Below, in pieces: positions 12,471 through 20,990 of a DNA stretch of 64,000 nt; within the stretch, counting starts at the first letter, position 1, and every line of letters starts with the position of its first letter. Below the pieces are notes generated by a model. It saw only the letters and a list, made by a program, of their open reading frames with translations, did not search any database and was not told the origin of the DNA. Position numbers and translations under genes: made by a program. The stretch lies in NCBI GenBank assembly GCA_019828595.1, contig JAHQRK010000009.1, forward strand, positions 496,001 through 560,000, given 5' to 3'. Source of the stretch: Aphanomyces cochlioides. Lineage: Eukaryota; Oomycota; Saprolegniomycetes; Saprolegniales; Verrucalvaceae.

Positions 12471-13061
12471 TTCATCTTAATGAGCATATACAGTTTACCA
12501 ATGATTCACGATACTTTCGATCAAGGGATGTGCACGACATGATTCACACTTGCATCACACGACCAGAATATACTTGACGTCAAGGAAACAGCAATTGCAA
12601 GGCCTCTGGTGGACGACATGTCCACACCTCGACTCGCTCAACGGGCTGGGCGTCGGAAACTGGACGACAGATCGATGTTTCGCAGACATTCTAAGTTTAC
12701 ATCACACAGTCTGTATGTTTGAAGTCTTACATTGTGCCATGGCCTCGCCGAATTGAGATATTGGAGCTCGTAGCGCTGCTTTCAACCATCTTCCTTGCTT
12801 GTCGACATGAAGGTCTTCAAAGTCTTTATCAATAAGATGAGCTATATACGAGATAAGGTGGCAACTTACACCACATGATGAGAAAAGATCATTGGGACGT
12901 CTACTTTTGCTTGTCGCCGGCAGCAAGCGACGACGGCAGCAGTGCACTTGCTGTGCTGTCCGGCTGAACGACTCTGGACACATCAATCAAATCATCAAAT
13001 TTAATTTTATCCAATGAAATTTGGTGTGACATCGAGTGTGATGTTTCACCGGAACTGCCAA

Positions 13062-13086
13062 GTTATCTACAAAATCTCACCGATGT
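13062..13086. repeat. Direct repeat flanking Crypton 1, right copy
   Basis: This is the partner of 10363-10387 (23 of 25 bases identical, same orientation). It is immediately followed by the cluster of GTGAGATT motifs. Confidence 0.55.
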
Positions 13087-13389
13087 GAGATTTCCGGCCT
13101 ACTGGCCAATCTCAATTTTTCTACTGTGAGATTTCAATTCCTATTGGTCAAAATAACCCAAAAGTCTGCATCATGTGAGATTTTTCTGGGGTATTTGGGT
13201 TGTTTTTGTGGGACGCAGAGTGTGATTTTTTTTGCAAGTCATTTGTATGGAAATCTCACTCATCTCACTTGATACATTTTCTAAGTCAGTATAGGACAAA
13301 GTTTACTGCTTTTAGAAGTGCTTCCAAGGAGCTTTATTGATGAAACATTAGTAGATTAGACCTCTATCAATGATTATGATCTCTGGAGC

Positions 13390-13474
13390 GCCGCGCTTCG
13401 CGCGGCATTGCAGAGTTTTGCGTGCTCGAGGGAGTCGCACAGCGACGCAAACAGCATATTCCCTCAAGCAAAAC
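13390..13474. repeat. Cluster of three inverted repeats (possible structured RNA or MITE remnant)
   Basis: A perfect 7-bp stem with a 3-nt loop (GCCGCGC TTC GCGCGGC) spans 13390-13406. It is followed by an imperfect outer stem, GTTTTGC...CGAGGGA at 13415-13433 pairing with TCCCTCAAGCAAAAC at 13460-13474. That stem encloses a perfect GTCGC ACA GCGAC hairpin at 13434-13446. No coding frame explains this symmetry. It could be a transposon end, a terminator-like structure or a non-coding RNA. Confidence 0.5.
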
Positions 13475-13981
13475 ACACGCATAAACGTCGCTATACCCAT
13501 ACCACAAATTAAACTAGGTATGTCTACTTGTAGTCATTTCCATCTAGAGATATGTCGATAATCTACATCTTGCTGGGAACAAGAGCTGTGGTAAACTTTC
13601 TGGTCACTTTTGTCGACGATAGTCCGTTGGAATTGTGAGCTGTAGGAGCGTAAAAGATATTTTATGGTATACAGGTGGTTAAGCTAGGCTATTTGCATCG
13701 AGTGAACGCTGTCGAAGAGTTCAAACACATAGTGTCGCTCCATGAAGAGCCCATGCACTCCAAGGGGGGGGGAATTGTCTACGTCCGATAAATCCCCCTT
13801 GTGATCTATCTTAGAGTGCCTTGCGCTGAGGATGTCAACTGAACGATCCAAGCCCGCCGCCCCCTCGTGAGGAAAGATCTCGTCAACCCAACTGGGGTTG
13901 TGCTGCTGAACCCCCTCGCCCCCCTTGCAATGCGGCAAATTATTGTTTTTGACCAATTACACCGATGATTTGATTGTTGAC

Positions 13982-15077
13982 ATGCTCAAGCGCCGCCTTG
14001 CTCGCAGTCTCCTGCACGTTCCCGGCAAGTGTCTCTCTCTCCATACATGCCTGACGACGAGTAGGGATCAACCAGCATGCATTGGATAAACTACATGGAT
14101 TGGCTTGCGATGCTGCTATGCTCGACTTGGAAGACGCTGTTTCGCCATTGAAAAAGACAAAAGCACGGGCGATGGTGTGTGAGGCAGCGCGAAAAGGCTA
14201 CGGCCCTCGCAAGCAAATTGCCATTCGTATCAACGCACTCGATTCGATATGGGGAAATGACGACTTGGCTCACGCTGTCGACTCTGGTTCATTCTTTCAA
14301 CCTGTGGCCAGCTCCTGACGTCGCGAACTCTAGGGGCTCATGCTGTTGTTGTTCCCAAAGTTGCTTCCGCAGAAGCTCTCATCGAAGTTGCAACGAAAAT
14401 GGATGATCTTGGTGCTCCGAAAGACATGGCGTCGTGGGCCATGATTGAAACGCCACTTGGTGTGCTCAATGTTCATTCTATTGCAAGATCTGGCCATCCT
14501 CGACTTGCTTGTCTTGTGGCTGGGACGTTTGACCTCGCCAATGTGAGCCTGTTTCCACTGTTTTCAAATCAAAGTGTTTCTTCGTAGGAATTGCACTGTA
14601 CGGCCACGCCATGCCGCCACGCTCTTGTACCAAGTCTAGCCCAAATTGTCTTGGCCGCTCGAGCTTACAACCTCACTTGCCTGGACGGCGTCCATTTGGA
14701 TCTCGACAACGCGACTGACTTTGCACTCCAGCTCAAGCAAGGCAAGGAGATGGGTTTCCACGGCAAAACCCTCCTCCATCCTGAGGTCTTCCCGTCATGG
14801 TTGTCTAGCTAGACGATTGACATGGCGAGACAATCGACGCGACGAATGCCATGTTTTCGCCATCATCGTCGGAGGAAATCGATCATGCTCATGCGATTAT
14901 TCAGGCTTTCGATGCTGCAATTGCGGCTGGCGATGGTATGGCTGTCTACAACGGCAAGCTCGTCGGTAACTTCCATTTTCGCCTTCATCATTCTCCATCC
15001 TCCTCCTAGAAAACCTTCACGTCGAGCTTGCTCGTGCTACGATTGCCATCACCGAGCAGATTCAAGACCAAAAATAA
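13982..15077 (+). CDS. Citrate lyase beta-like protein (CLYBL, HpcH/HpaI aldolase family)
   Basis: CLYBL-type enzymes are mitochondrial (3S)-malyl-CoA or citramalyl-CoA lyases. The ATG at 13982 starts MLKRRLARSLLHVPG; after a first intron the frame continues INQHALDKLHGLACDAAMLDLEDAVSPLKK, the DLEDAV motif supplying metal and substrate ligands. Then come IAIRINALDS, a tract with GAHAVVVPKVASAEAL, WAMIETPLGVLN, LVAGTFDLAN, and LLHPETIDATNAMFSPS after a 44-nt intron, ending AITEQIQDQK with TAA at 15075. The N-terminal LKRRLARSLL is short for a mitochondrial presequence, so targeting is only possible. Five or so short introns are implied. It stands alone between transposon debris and the ENT array. 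Confidence 0.85.
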
Positions 15078-15103
15078 GTTTTTTGTTCCATGTCGTACCA
15101 ACC

Positions 15104-15493
15104 TCAAGGCAGATTGTCCACGGTTGTGAAATGCCGCCGCGTGGACATCGTGTCTGTGCTGCAGATGCACTTGGTGGATGCAATAAAGTGAGCCGAGGAG
15201 GCAGTAATGGCGTGGATGGACGTCCGCGCGTCTAGCTTTCGTTTGCGTGACTGTGGCTGCATGGACGACGTTGAATATGTGTTCATGAGGAGGCCGAACG
15301 GCAGAAGCGAATGGAGTTGATGGCTCGATCTGTCCATGTCGTCTTGGCTCAAGTCTTCGTCGTCTTCTCGCGGGAGACGCCGCAGTGGCATCAAGTTGAT
15401 CGAATCGTTATCTTGCAAAGTCGTCGACGTGTTGTCACCATTCAAACGCTCTTCGCTGTAGATCTTCTCCAAATCGTCAACTATCCATCTCAA
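15104..15493 (-). CDS. Hypothetical protein fragment, possible terminal exon
   Basis: This is an open frame of about 130 residues without an ATG at its upstream end (it opens at TTG); an AG acceptor lies just upstream, so it may be a last exon with its start further right. The residues near the start, LRWIVDDLEKIYSEE, look like a charged helix, followed by a Ser- and Asp-rich tail. I recognise no family. It is convergent with the CLYBL-like gene, ending 27 bp from it, and could simply be chance. Confidence 0.25.
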   Translation of the reverse strand: MRWIVDDLEKIYSEERLNGDNTSTTLQDNDSINLMPLRRLPREDDEDLSQDDMDRSSHQLHSLLPFGLLMNTYSTSSMQPQSRKRKLDARTSIHAITASSAHFIASTKCICSTDTMSTRRHFTTVDNLP

Positions 15494-15799
15494 CGCAACG
15501 AGAAGTTCTAGCTCCTGCGACGGTCAACCACGTCACCCCATCGCTTCCCTCCAGCTTGCACTCTGTATTTCAGAGCTACCGTGTAGCTCCCTCACTAGGC
15601 CACGTCCCCCCTAGACCATGCACCCCGGGATTCGCTCGTGAAAGTCCAAATTTAAAGCGTCCCCGTCCTCGTGGGAGAAGAACTCTTGTCAAGCTGAAAG
15701 GCCTCTCGGACACTGTGTAGCCCTACACCCAACAAAGCTTGGGGTTGTGTGGCTAAAGCCCACGTCGCAGCTGCTGCGTCGCCCTCATCTCATGGTGCA

Positions 15800-16981
15800 A
15801 TGAACGAGAAATCGGGGCTGCTGAAGAAAGCTGCCGCTCGAGACGAGAGCCAAGAGGAGAGGAACATCAACTACGCATTTCATCTGTTCAAAGTGATTGG
15901 GTTCTCCTACTCGTTCACGTGCTTTGCACTCGTCCAACCGGTCGACTACTGGCGGTTGATCTTCCCGACAGTTAGTGCCGAGTTTGAAATCTCGTGGACG
16001 TACAATCTTGCGAGCGTGGCCACGTTGCTTGTGGTTGTCGGGAGCGGCATGGCTCCATCGTACGTCAAACGTGTCGTTGGAGCATATGCGGCGATTGTCC
16101 TCTTTATGGTCATCTTGACGGCGTCCCATTTCGTCTTGGCGAACCAAATGACCAAACTGACAGCAGTGCTTGGCTGCACGGCCGACATCTCCATTGCTAT
16201 TTCGACACTTGATAGCACCGTGCTGTCGCTTGCATCGTTGTTTCCTCTCGGTGCAATGCATCACACTCAAGTGGGTGTGGGCATTGCCAGCTTTGTCTCT
16301 GCCCTCTGTCGAGTCGCCACGAAAGCTTTCTTTCCACCCGATTCGATCGTTGAATCAACCATGCTCTATTTTGGCTTGGCAATTGTGAATTTGGCGGCTG
16401 GTCTACTCGCTTTCTTCCTCCTCGTGCGTCTTCCAGTGACGCAGCATTGCATCCATCACGTGGCAAAAGCTCAAGTGATCGACCATGCAGTCTGCAGCAA
16501 AATTTGGTTCAAAGCAGCCATGGTTGCCATCTCGTTCGGCTGCACTTATGTCCTCTATCCAAGCGTCTTCTCAATGCCAAGTTATAGCTACCCTTGGCTG
16601 AACGCAAATAAATGGTGGCCATTGATCCTCACGATGCTCTACGCTGGATGTGAAGTTATCGGTCGTTGGTGTGTGCAGTGGCGTCTAGCCACTCACGAAA
16701 CCATTTGGATGGCTGTTGCTCCCCGACTTTTGCTCATTCCGTTGCTCATGTTGCGAGTCAAGTGGCATTGGCTCCCACATGATACGTTTTCATTCATCTG
16801 GGTCGTTCTCTTGGGAACATCGCATGGCTATTGCGGGACGTTGGCTGTCGTCGTGATGAATGACTCGGTGGAGGCTCACGAGCAAAGCGTGACTGGAATG
16901 ATTGCTAGCTTGGCCATTAACATTGGCATTCTTGGCGGCTCGACCTTACGACTCCTTACTTCCTTTCTTCCAGAAGCTTAA
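15800..16981 (+). CDS. Equilibrative nucleoside transporter (ENT/SLC29 family), copy 1
   Basis: This is a multi-pass nucleoside transporter of the plasma membrane or vacuole. The first ATG in frame is at 15800 (MNEKSGLLKK); the longer frame opens at GTG. About eleven hydrophobic segments are visible. ENT-like blocks are FALVQPVDYWRLIFP in TM1, SLASLFPLGAMHH, KAFFPPD, the central hydrophilic stretch around HCIHHVAKAQV, WWPLILTMLYAGCEVIGRW, and the C-terminal NDSVEAHEQSVTGMIASLAIN. The protein is intronless at 393 residues, close to the family's usual ~400-450. The neighbours 20032-20475 and 20991-22199 are paralogues in the same orientation, so this is the first member of a tandem array. Confidence 0.83.
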   Translation: MNEKSGLLKKAAARDESQEERNINYAFHLFKVIGFSYSFTCFALVQPVDYWRLIFPTVSAEFEISWTYNLASVATLLVVVGSGMAPSYVKRVVGAYAAIVLFMVILTASHFVLANQMTKLTAVLGCTADISIAISTLDSTVLSLASLFPLGAMHHTQVGVGIASFVSALCRVATKAFFPPDSIVESTMLYFGLAIVNLAAGLLAFFLLVRLPVTQHCIHHVAKAQVIDHAVCSKIWFKAAMVAISFGCTYVLYPSVFSMPSYSYPWLNANKWWPLILTMLYAGCEVIGRWCVQWRLATHETIWMAVAPRLLLIPLLMLRVKWHWLPHDTFSFIWVVLLGTSHGYCGTLAVVVMNDSVEAHEQSVTGMIASLAINIGILGGSTLRLLTSFLPEA

Positions 16982-17179
16982 GCCTATTTAGCTGACAAGT
17001 CTAGTGCTTTCCATGCAAGTTTGTGCCCTCGTCATCCTAACTCGGCACCATATTCTAGAGAGGACCAGCCACTTCAGCGATTGTCCATAAAGCTCAAATT
17101 TCAAGTTGTCTTGCGCAAGCACTAGACATGCCGACGGGGGAATTGATCGTCTTCTCGCTCACGAACTCATTGTGAAGGA

Positions 17180-17986
17180 AAACTGATTCGAGTTCATTGA
17201 CGTCAACTGTACGTCAAGTTACACCAGGCAGTTGACGTACACTATACGACTTGACATGTGTCAAGATACACGACAAACACAATGCATGTCCCTTCGAACG
17301 ATCAACGAGGGGGAGTGGAAGCTCTAGTAGTTTACAAAATGTGCTTCTCCATGCAAATCAAACCCGCAATTTGACAATCCTTGTGGTTGAAGTCGAACGC
17401 TGTGGGAAGTTGACTCCAACGCGCTTTTGAATAACACGACAGTGCAAACTTTATTCCATCGAGGTTACTCGTTGTCGAACACTAGATCCCACAAGAATTT
17501 GCTCAACCTTGCATCAAAGTTACATTTGGACGGTTTGGCATGCTCAGCCTTGTTGACCAAGAGGGACTTCCATGCTTTATAGATACTTGATCTGCTTGAG
17601 CCGAAGGGACTCATGATTTGACTCCTACAATTCTTCCATGTGAGGATCGTTTCTCTTGGTGTTTTCGATACAGAGATGTCGGTATTCCCATCATCCAAGC
17701 GATGCCCTGACTTGCTCCGCGCCATCGTCATGTGCCCCCCCCCTGCATGCCCCTTCGACGATTGTGGCAGCGCTGTGTCTGGCTGGTCAATCTTCCCTTG
17801 CTTGAAGGTTTTGTGTCGTCCGACGCCAACTCAGGTGAAACCAAATGGACAATCGTCTCGTCGATCGTTCGAAGGGGCATGCAGTGTGTTTGTCGTGTAA
17901 CTTGACACATGTCAAGTCGTATAGTGTACGTCAACTGCCTGGTGTAACTTGACGTACAGTTGACGTCAATGAACTCGAATCAGTTT
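17180..17986. mobile_element. ~0.8-kb element with ~125-bp terminal inverted repeats
   Basis: The left arm (17180-17309) and the right arm (17858-17986) are inverted copies. They share AAACTGATTCGAGTTCATTG at the outer end and TTGACATGTGTCAAG and CTTCGAACGATC further in, with only a few mismatches. The interior is the minus-strand arm of the larger inverted repeat (see 17380-17858). No complete transposase is present, so it behaves like a non-autonomous element. I cannot identify a target-site duplication and the outermost bases are uncertain. Confidence 0.7.
17380..17858 (-). repeat. Left arm of ~450-bp inverted repeat
   Basis: This arm is nearly identical, in reverse complement, to 19582-20032. 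Its minus strand encodes part of the same repeat protein but is broken: a C run near 17735 has nine bases against ten G in the other copy. It also carries about 31 extra bases near 17440-17470 that supply a TAA stop. The outer end reads TTGTGGTTGAAGTCGAACG. Confidence 0.8.
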
Positions 17987-18208
17987 GCGTTTCAAAACCA
18001 GGAGGACTTAATGCCTTGCTTGGGTTGCTGTCGGGACCGCCCAAGTGTGTTGGCCACACGCAGGCAGCAGCAGCAACATCACTGACAAAGGTGACGGAAG
18101 ACTTGGGATACTGTGCGAAAATTTGAATTTTTTCCATGCGATGCGGAGGCGACATTCTGCAGCCTCGACCAACGCGCATTTCCGAATTCGCCACCGTTTT
18201 GACAAACC

Positions 18209-19432
18209 ATGCAAGCCCAACCCAAGCAAGAAGACTACCCGATGGATGCCCAGAGACGCGAGCTCGATGCCACCAAGGCCGAGCTCCAGGCATGTCGCGA
18301 ACAGCTCGAAAGCGCGCTCACCGAAGTCCAAGAGCAGGCGGAACACGTCGACGTCATGGTGTCGTACTTCAACGACGTGGTGGAGGGACAACTGAAACCA
18401 CAACTGCAGGAAGCCGAGACGACGGCAACTCAACTCCGCGGGGAAGTGGAGGCACTCACAACGAAATTGACCAGTGTCAAGTCACAACTCACGCAGAAGA
18501 CCAAGGATACCGAACGTTTGAACGAGCAAGTGGCGGCGTTGGCAAGCGAGCTTAAGGCGGCCCAGGCAGAAGTCTCGGCAAAAAACACGGCGACCATCTC
18601 GCTTGAAGACCAAGTGGCCGCACTCAAGACTGCCTTGCATGAGAAATCCCGCGCAGACGGCAACAAGATGGAGTGGATTTGGGTGTGCATCGTGAGCCTC
18701 GTGGTTGCTGTCGTCGTCCATGCGTGGAGTCTCTTGGTGTCCGTCATGTCGTGGACGTGGATGCTTATGATGTCAGCGTGTTGGAAGGTCAAGACGTGGT
18801 CAATGGCCGTGATCGCCACAAACAAGGCGACAGACAAGGCGACAGACAAGGCCACAGACATGGCGACACACAAGGCCACAGACATGGCGACACACAAGGC
18901 CACAGACAAGGCCACACACATGGCGACACACAAGGCCACAGACCAGGCCACAGACAAGGCCACAGACAAGAATGATCAAGATGTGAAGAGAGAGCGGTCG
19001 TTTGTCGGATCCATGCGTGTCGGTCTGTTGTTGGTCGGCGTGGGGATCCTCGCTTTCCTTGGTGTGGCCACGATTGCGACCAAAGACGGCACATTGACCC
19101 ATCCCTTGCACGACGTGACGAGTGGCCCTTTGCCTTGGATGCCGTCTGGTTTGGTTGGAGACGCAATTCCTATGGTGGTCGATGGGACGTCGTCGGAGCC
19201 TTTGTTTGCTGACACGATGGCATTCTCTCCAGTCGACGATGGTGATGAGACGCCAGGTGAAGACGATGACCCAGAATTTGTGGAGAACGAGTTGGTGTCC
19301 CGACTGGGATCGATGGTGGGTACAGCCTTTGGCGTCACGACATCGACTGCTGGTTGCGTGTTGAAAGTCTGGGTGGGTTGGGCTCTCGTGTCGAGTCTTG
19401 TCCAGCTTTACGCAGGGTGTAGATCGCCTTAA
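18209..19432 (+). CDS. Coiled-coil transmembrane protein with internal KATD/MATH repeats
   Basis: This is a 407-residue protein of unknown family. The ATG at 18209 gives MQAQPKQEDYPMDA. Residues about 12-150 are a heptad-like, Glu/Gln/Lys-rich coiled coil. A strongly hydrophobic double segment follows (IWVCIVSLVVAVVVHAWSLL and the next VMSWTWMLMMSACW). Residues about 206-254 are a tandem four-residue repeat (KATD, MATD, MATH, QATD) made by a 12-bp minisatellite. Further TM-like segments are LLLVGVGILAFLGVATIAT and, at the C-terminus, VLKVWVGWALVSSLVQLYAG, with an acidic stretch (DDGDETPGEDDDPEF) between them. The gene lies exactly between the two inverted arms, so it may be cargo or a trapped host gene. 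No catalytic motif is seen. Confidence 0.6.
   Translation: MQAQPKQEDYPMDAQRRELDATKAELQACREQLESALTEVQEQAEHVDVMVSYFNDVVEGQLKPQLQEAETTATQLRGEVEALTTKLTSVKSQLTQKTKDTERLNEQVAALASELKAAQAEVSAKNTATISLEDQVAALKTALHEKSRADGNKMEWIWVCIVSLVVAVVVHAWSLLVSVMSWTWMLMMSACWKVKTWSMAVIATNKATDKATDKATDMATHKATDMATHKATDKATHMATHKATDQATDKATDKNDQDVKRERSFVGSMRVGLLLVGVGILAFLGVATIATKDGTLTHPLHDVTSGPLPWMPSGLVGDAIPMVVDGTSSEPLFADTMAFSPVDDGDETPGEDDDPEFVENELVSRLGSMVGTAFGVTTSTAGCVLKVWVGWALVSSLVQLYAGCRSP
18824..18970 (+). repeat. 12-bp coding minisatellite
   Basis: About twelve tandem copies of a 12-mer with consensus AAGGCCACAGAC, alternating with ATGGCGACACAC, lie in frame inside the coiled-coil membrane gene. The repeat is also open in the antisense direction, where a frame of about 180 residues encodes a hydrophobic Val/Ala/Leu repeat. 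Confidence 0.9.
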
Positions 19433-19543
19433 CTTGAAAAAATATATCTATATTGCATTGTACGAATGGATGGAAGGGGGGGATTTCATGTCGTATCCCC
19501 TCACGAGAAGTGACTTGATTTCGATGCGTTCATGTTGTAATCC

Positions 19544-20032
19544 ATGGGTCGTCCTACCATGAAAGGAAGTAGAAAGAGCAAGGAGACGATTGTCTATTTG
19601 GTTTCACCTGAGTTGGCGTCGGACGACACAAAACCTTCAAGCAAGGGAAGATTGACCAGCCAGACACAGCGCTGCCACAATCGTCGAAGGGGCATGCAGG
19701 GGGGGGGGCACATGACGATGGCGCGGAGCAAGTCAGGGCATCGCTTGGATGATGGGAATACCGACATCTCTGTATCGAAAACACCAAGAGAAACGATCCT
19801 CACATGGAAGAATTGTAGGAGTCAAATCATGAGTCCCTTCGGCTCAAGCAGATCAAGTATCTATAAAGCATGGAAGTCCCTCTTGGTCAACAAGGCTGAG
19901 CATGCCAAACCGTCCAAATGTAACTTTGATGCAAGGTTGAGCAAATTCTTGTGGGATCTAGTGTTCGACAACGAGTGTTATTCAAAAGCGCGTTGGAGTC
20001 GACTTCCCACAGCGTTCGACTTCAACCTCAAG
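19544..20032 (+). pseudogene. Repeat-associated ORF, longer copy, fused into ENT remnant
   Basis: The ATG at 19544 opens a frame beginning MGRPTMKGSRKSKETIVYLV and continuing through TILTWKNCRSQIMSPFG and SSIYKAWKSLLVNKAEHAKP to FLWDLVFDNECYSKARW. The part from 19582 is the right arm of the inverted repeat and is the better preserved copy. The frame has no recognisable transposase or host domain; its basic N-terminus resembles a DNA-binding protein but this is only an impression. It runs out of register at the junction with the nucleoside transporter remnant near 20032, so it is probably a fragment of a dispersed element. Confidence 0.4.
19582..20032 (+). repeat. Right arm of ~450-bp inverted repeat
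   Basis: This is the partner of 17380-17858. The outer end is TTCGACTTCAACCTCAAG, immediately followed by transporter coding sequence. It lacks the ~31-bp insertion and the one-base homopolymer loss of the left arm. Confidence 0.8.
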
Positions 20033-20475
20033 TACTCATCGTATTTCCTGGCGCCATTTCAACCATTCCAAGTTTTCAATCTCCATGGCTCAACGACAGC
20101 GCTTGGTGGCAGCTCATCCTTCTCACAACCTTTGCAATGATGGATGTAGATGGCCGATACGCTGCTCGATGTCGCTTTGGCTTGACAGCTCACTCCGTTT
20201 GGCGTGTTGTGACAATGCGTCTTTTGTTGGTGCCCTTGATTCTCTGCTCTGTCAAGGGGGTTTGGCTCACGCACGATGCGATTTCAATCATACTCGTGGT
20301 TTTGTTTGCATTCTCCTATGGATATTGTGGCACACTCACTGTCGTGTCTGTCAACGATTGCGTCGACGCGTCTGAACTATCAGCATCGGGAATGCTGTCC
20401 AGTTTATCTATCAATCTTGGTCTTGCTCACGGTGCCGCCGTTGGCTTTGGGCTTTCTCGATTGTTGGACTTTTGA
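20032..20475 (+). pseudogene. ENT nucleoside transporter copy 2, 3' fragment only
   Basis: The last ~147 residues of an ENT family transporter survive: VLIVFPGAISTIPSFQSPWL, then WWQLILLTTFAMMDVDGRYAARC, VWLTHDAISIILV, YGYCGTLTVVSVNDCVDA and the end GLSRLLDF, stop at 20473. These align block by block with 21765-22199. The left edge coincides with the outer end of the inverted repeat. No 5' half of this copy is found in the 400 bp before the left arm, so the gene was truncated rather than simply interrupted. Confidence 0.8.
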
Positions 20476-20990
20476 GAGAGCTAACGTTGTTGCTTGTCTT
20501 GCTAACGAATGCGAAATGACATATTCGTGTTGGAAACAGTCTCGTATTTTTCGTCACCACGAAGGCCACCGGAGAGGAACAATAGCCGCATAGCTCTGGC
20601 TTCCTCTGCGCAATACTATGGCCCGGTCGCTGACTCTACTGCGAAGGCAAATCCATGTTGGACTCACGGTACCGCGAGGTGAAAGGGAATGGGAGTAAAC
20701 AATTACTTCCTTGCATCATTTGGCCGTGTGCTATGGACAGTTCATCATGTGACCTATCAAAATTAATACATCTATAAATAGTAAACCTCTGCATTATGAT
20801 ATTTTTGAATGTTTATGTAAAACTTTCTTTAGTACAATTAACTTGTAATATTCAATACCTGTATAAAATAAAATTATGTATGAGATATACGTTTTTGAGA
20901 GTAAACATCTGACCTCCAACTTGAACATTTGATTAGCTCGCGACCATTCGGATGGTCCAATCGCGCCAGCGTGCGGCATACTGAGACGAC
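20476..20990. other. AT-rich spacer between ENT fragment and ENT copy 3
   Basis: These 515 bp become strongly AT-rich from about 20760 to 20900. I see no gene. The last part is presumably the promoter of the intact ENT copy. Confidence 0.4.

Larger units (their letters stand above)
10363..13086 (+). mobile_element. Crypton 1 element, tentative extent
   Basis: Cryptons lack terminal inverted repeats, so the limits cannot be read directly. I bound this copy by the two near-identical direct repeats at 10363-10387 and 13062-13086, which enclose the recombinase gene and about 590 bp of 3' non-coding sequence. The extent is inference; the recombinase itself is secure. Confidence 0.4.
12471..13981. 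other. Gene-poor spacer with GTGAGATTT motifs
   Basis: I see no convincing gene in these 1.5 kb. Between 13070 and 13260 the octamer-like motif GTGAGATT occurs on the plus strand near 13085, 13126 and 13175, and its complement AATCTCAC near 13073 and 13252. Further on come the hairpins at 13390-13474 and, near 13765 and 13915, short G or C runs. The last stretch holds the promoter of the CLYBL-like gene. Confidence 0.5.

Noticed and set aside
13390..13474. CRISPR-like array
   Set aside because: There is a single set of inverted repeats, no regularly spaced direct repeats, and the context is eukaryotic.
18430..18969. Antisense 179-residue ORF with Val/Ala/Leu repeats as a gene
   Set aside because: It is produced by the 12-bp minisatellite being open in several frames; the plus-strand protein has better overall character and an ATG with a coiled coil.
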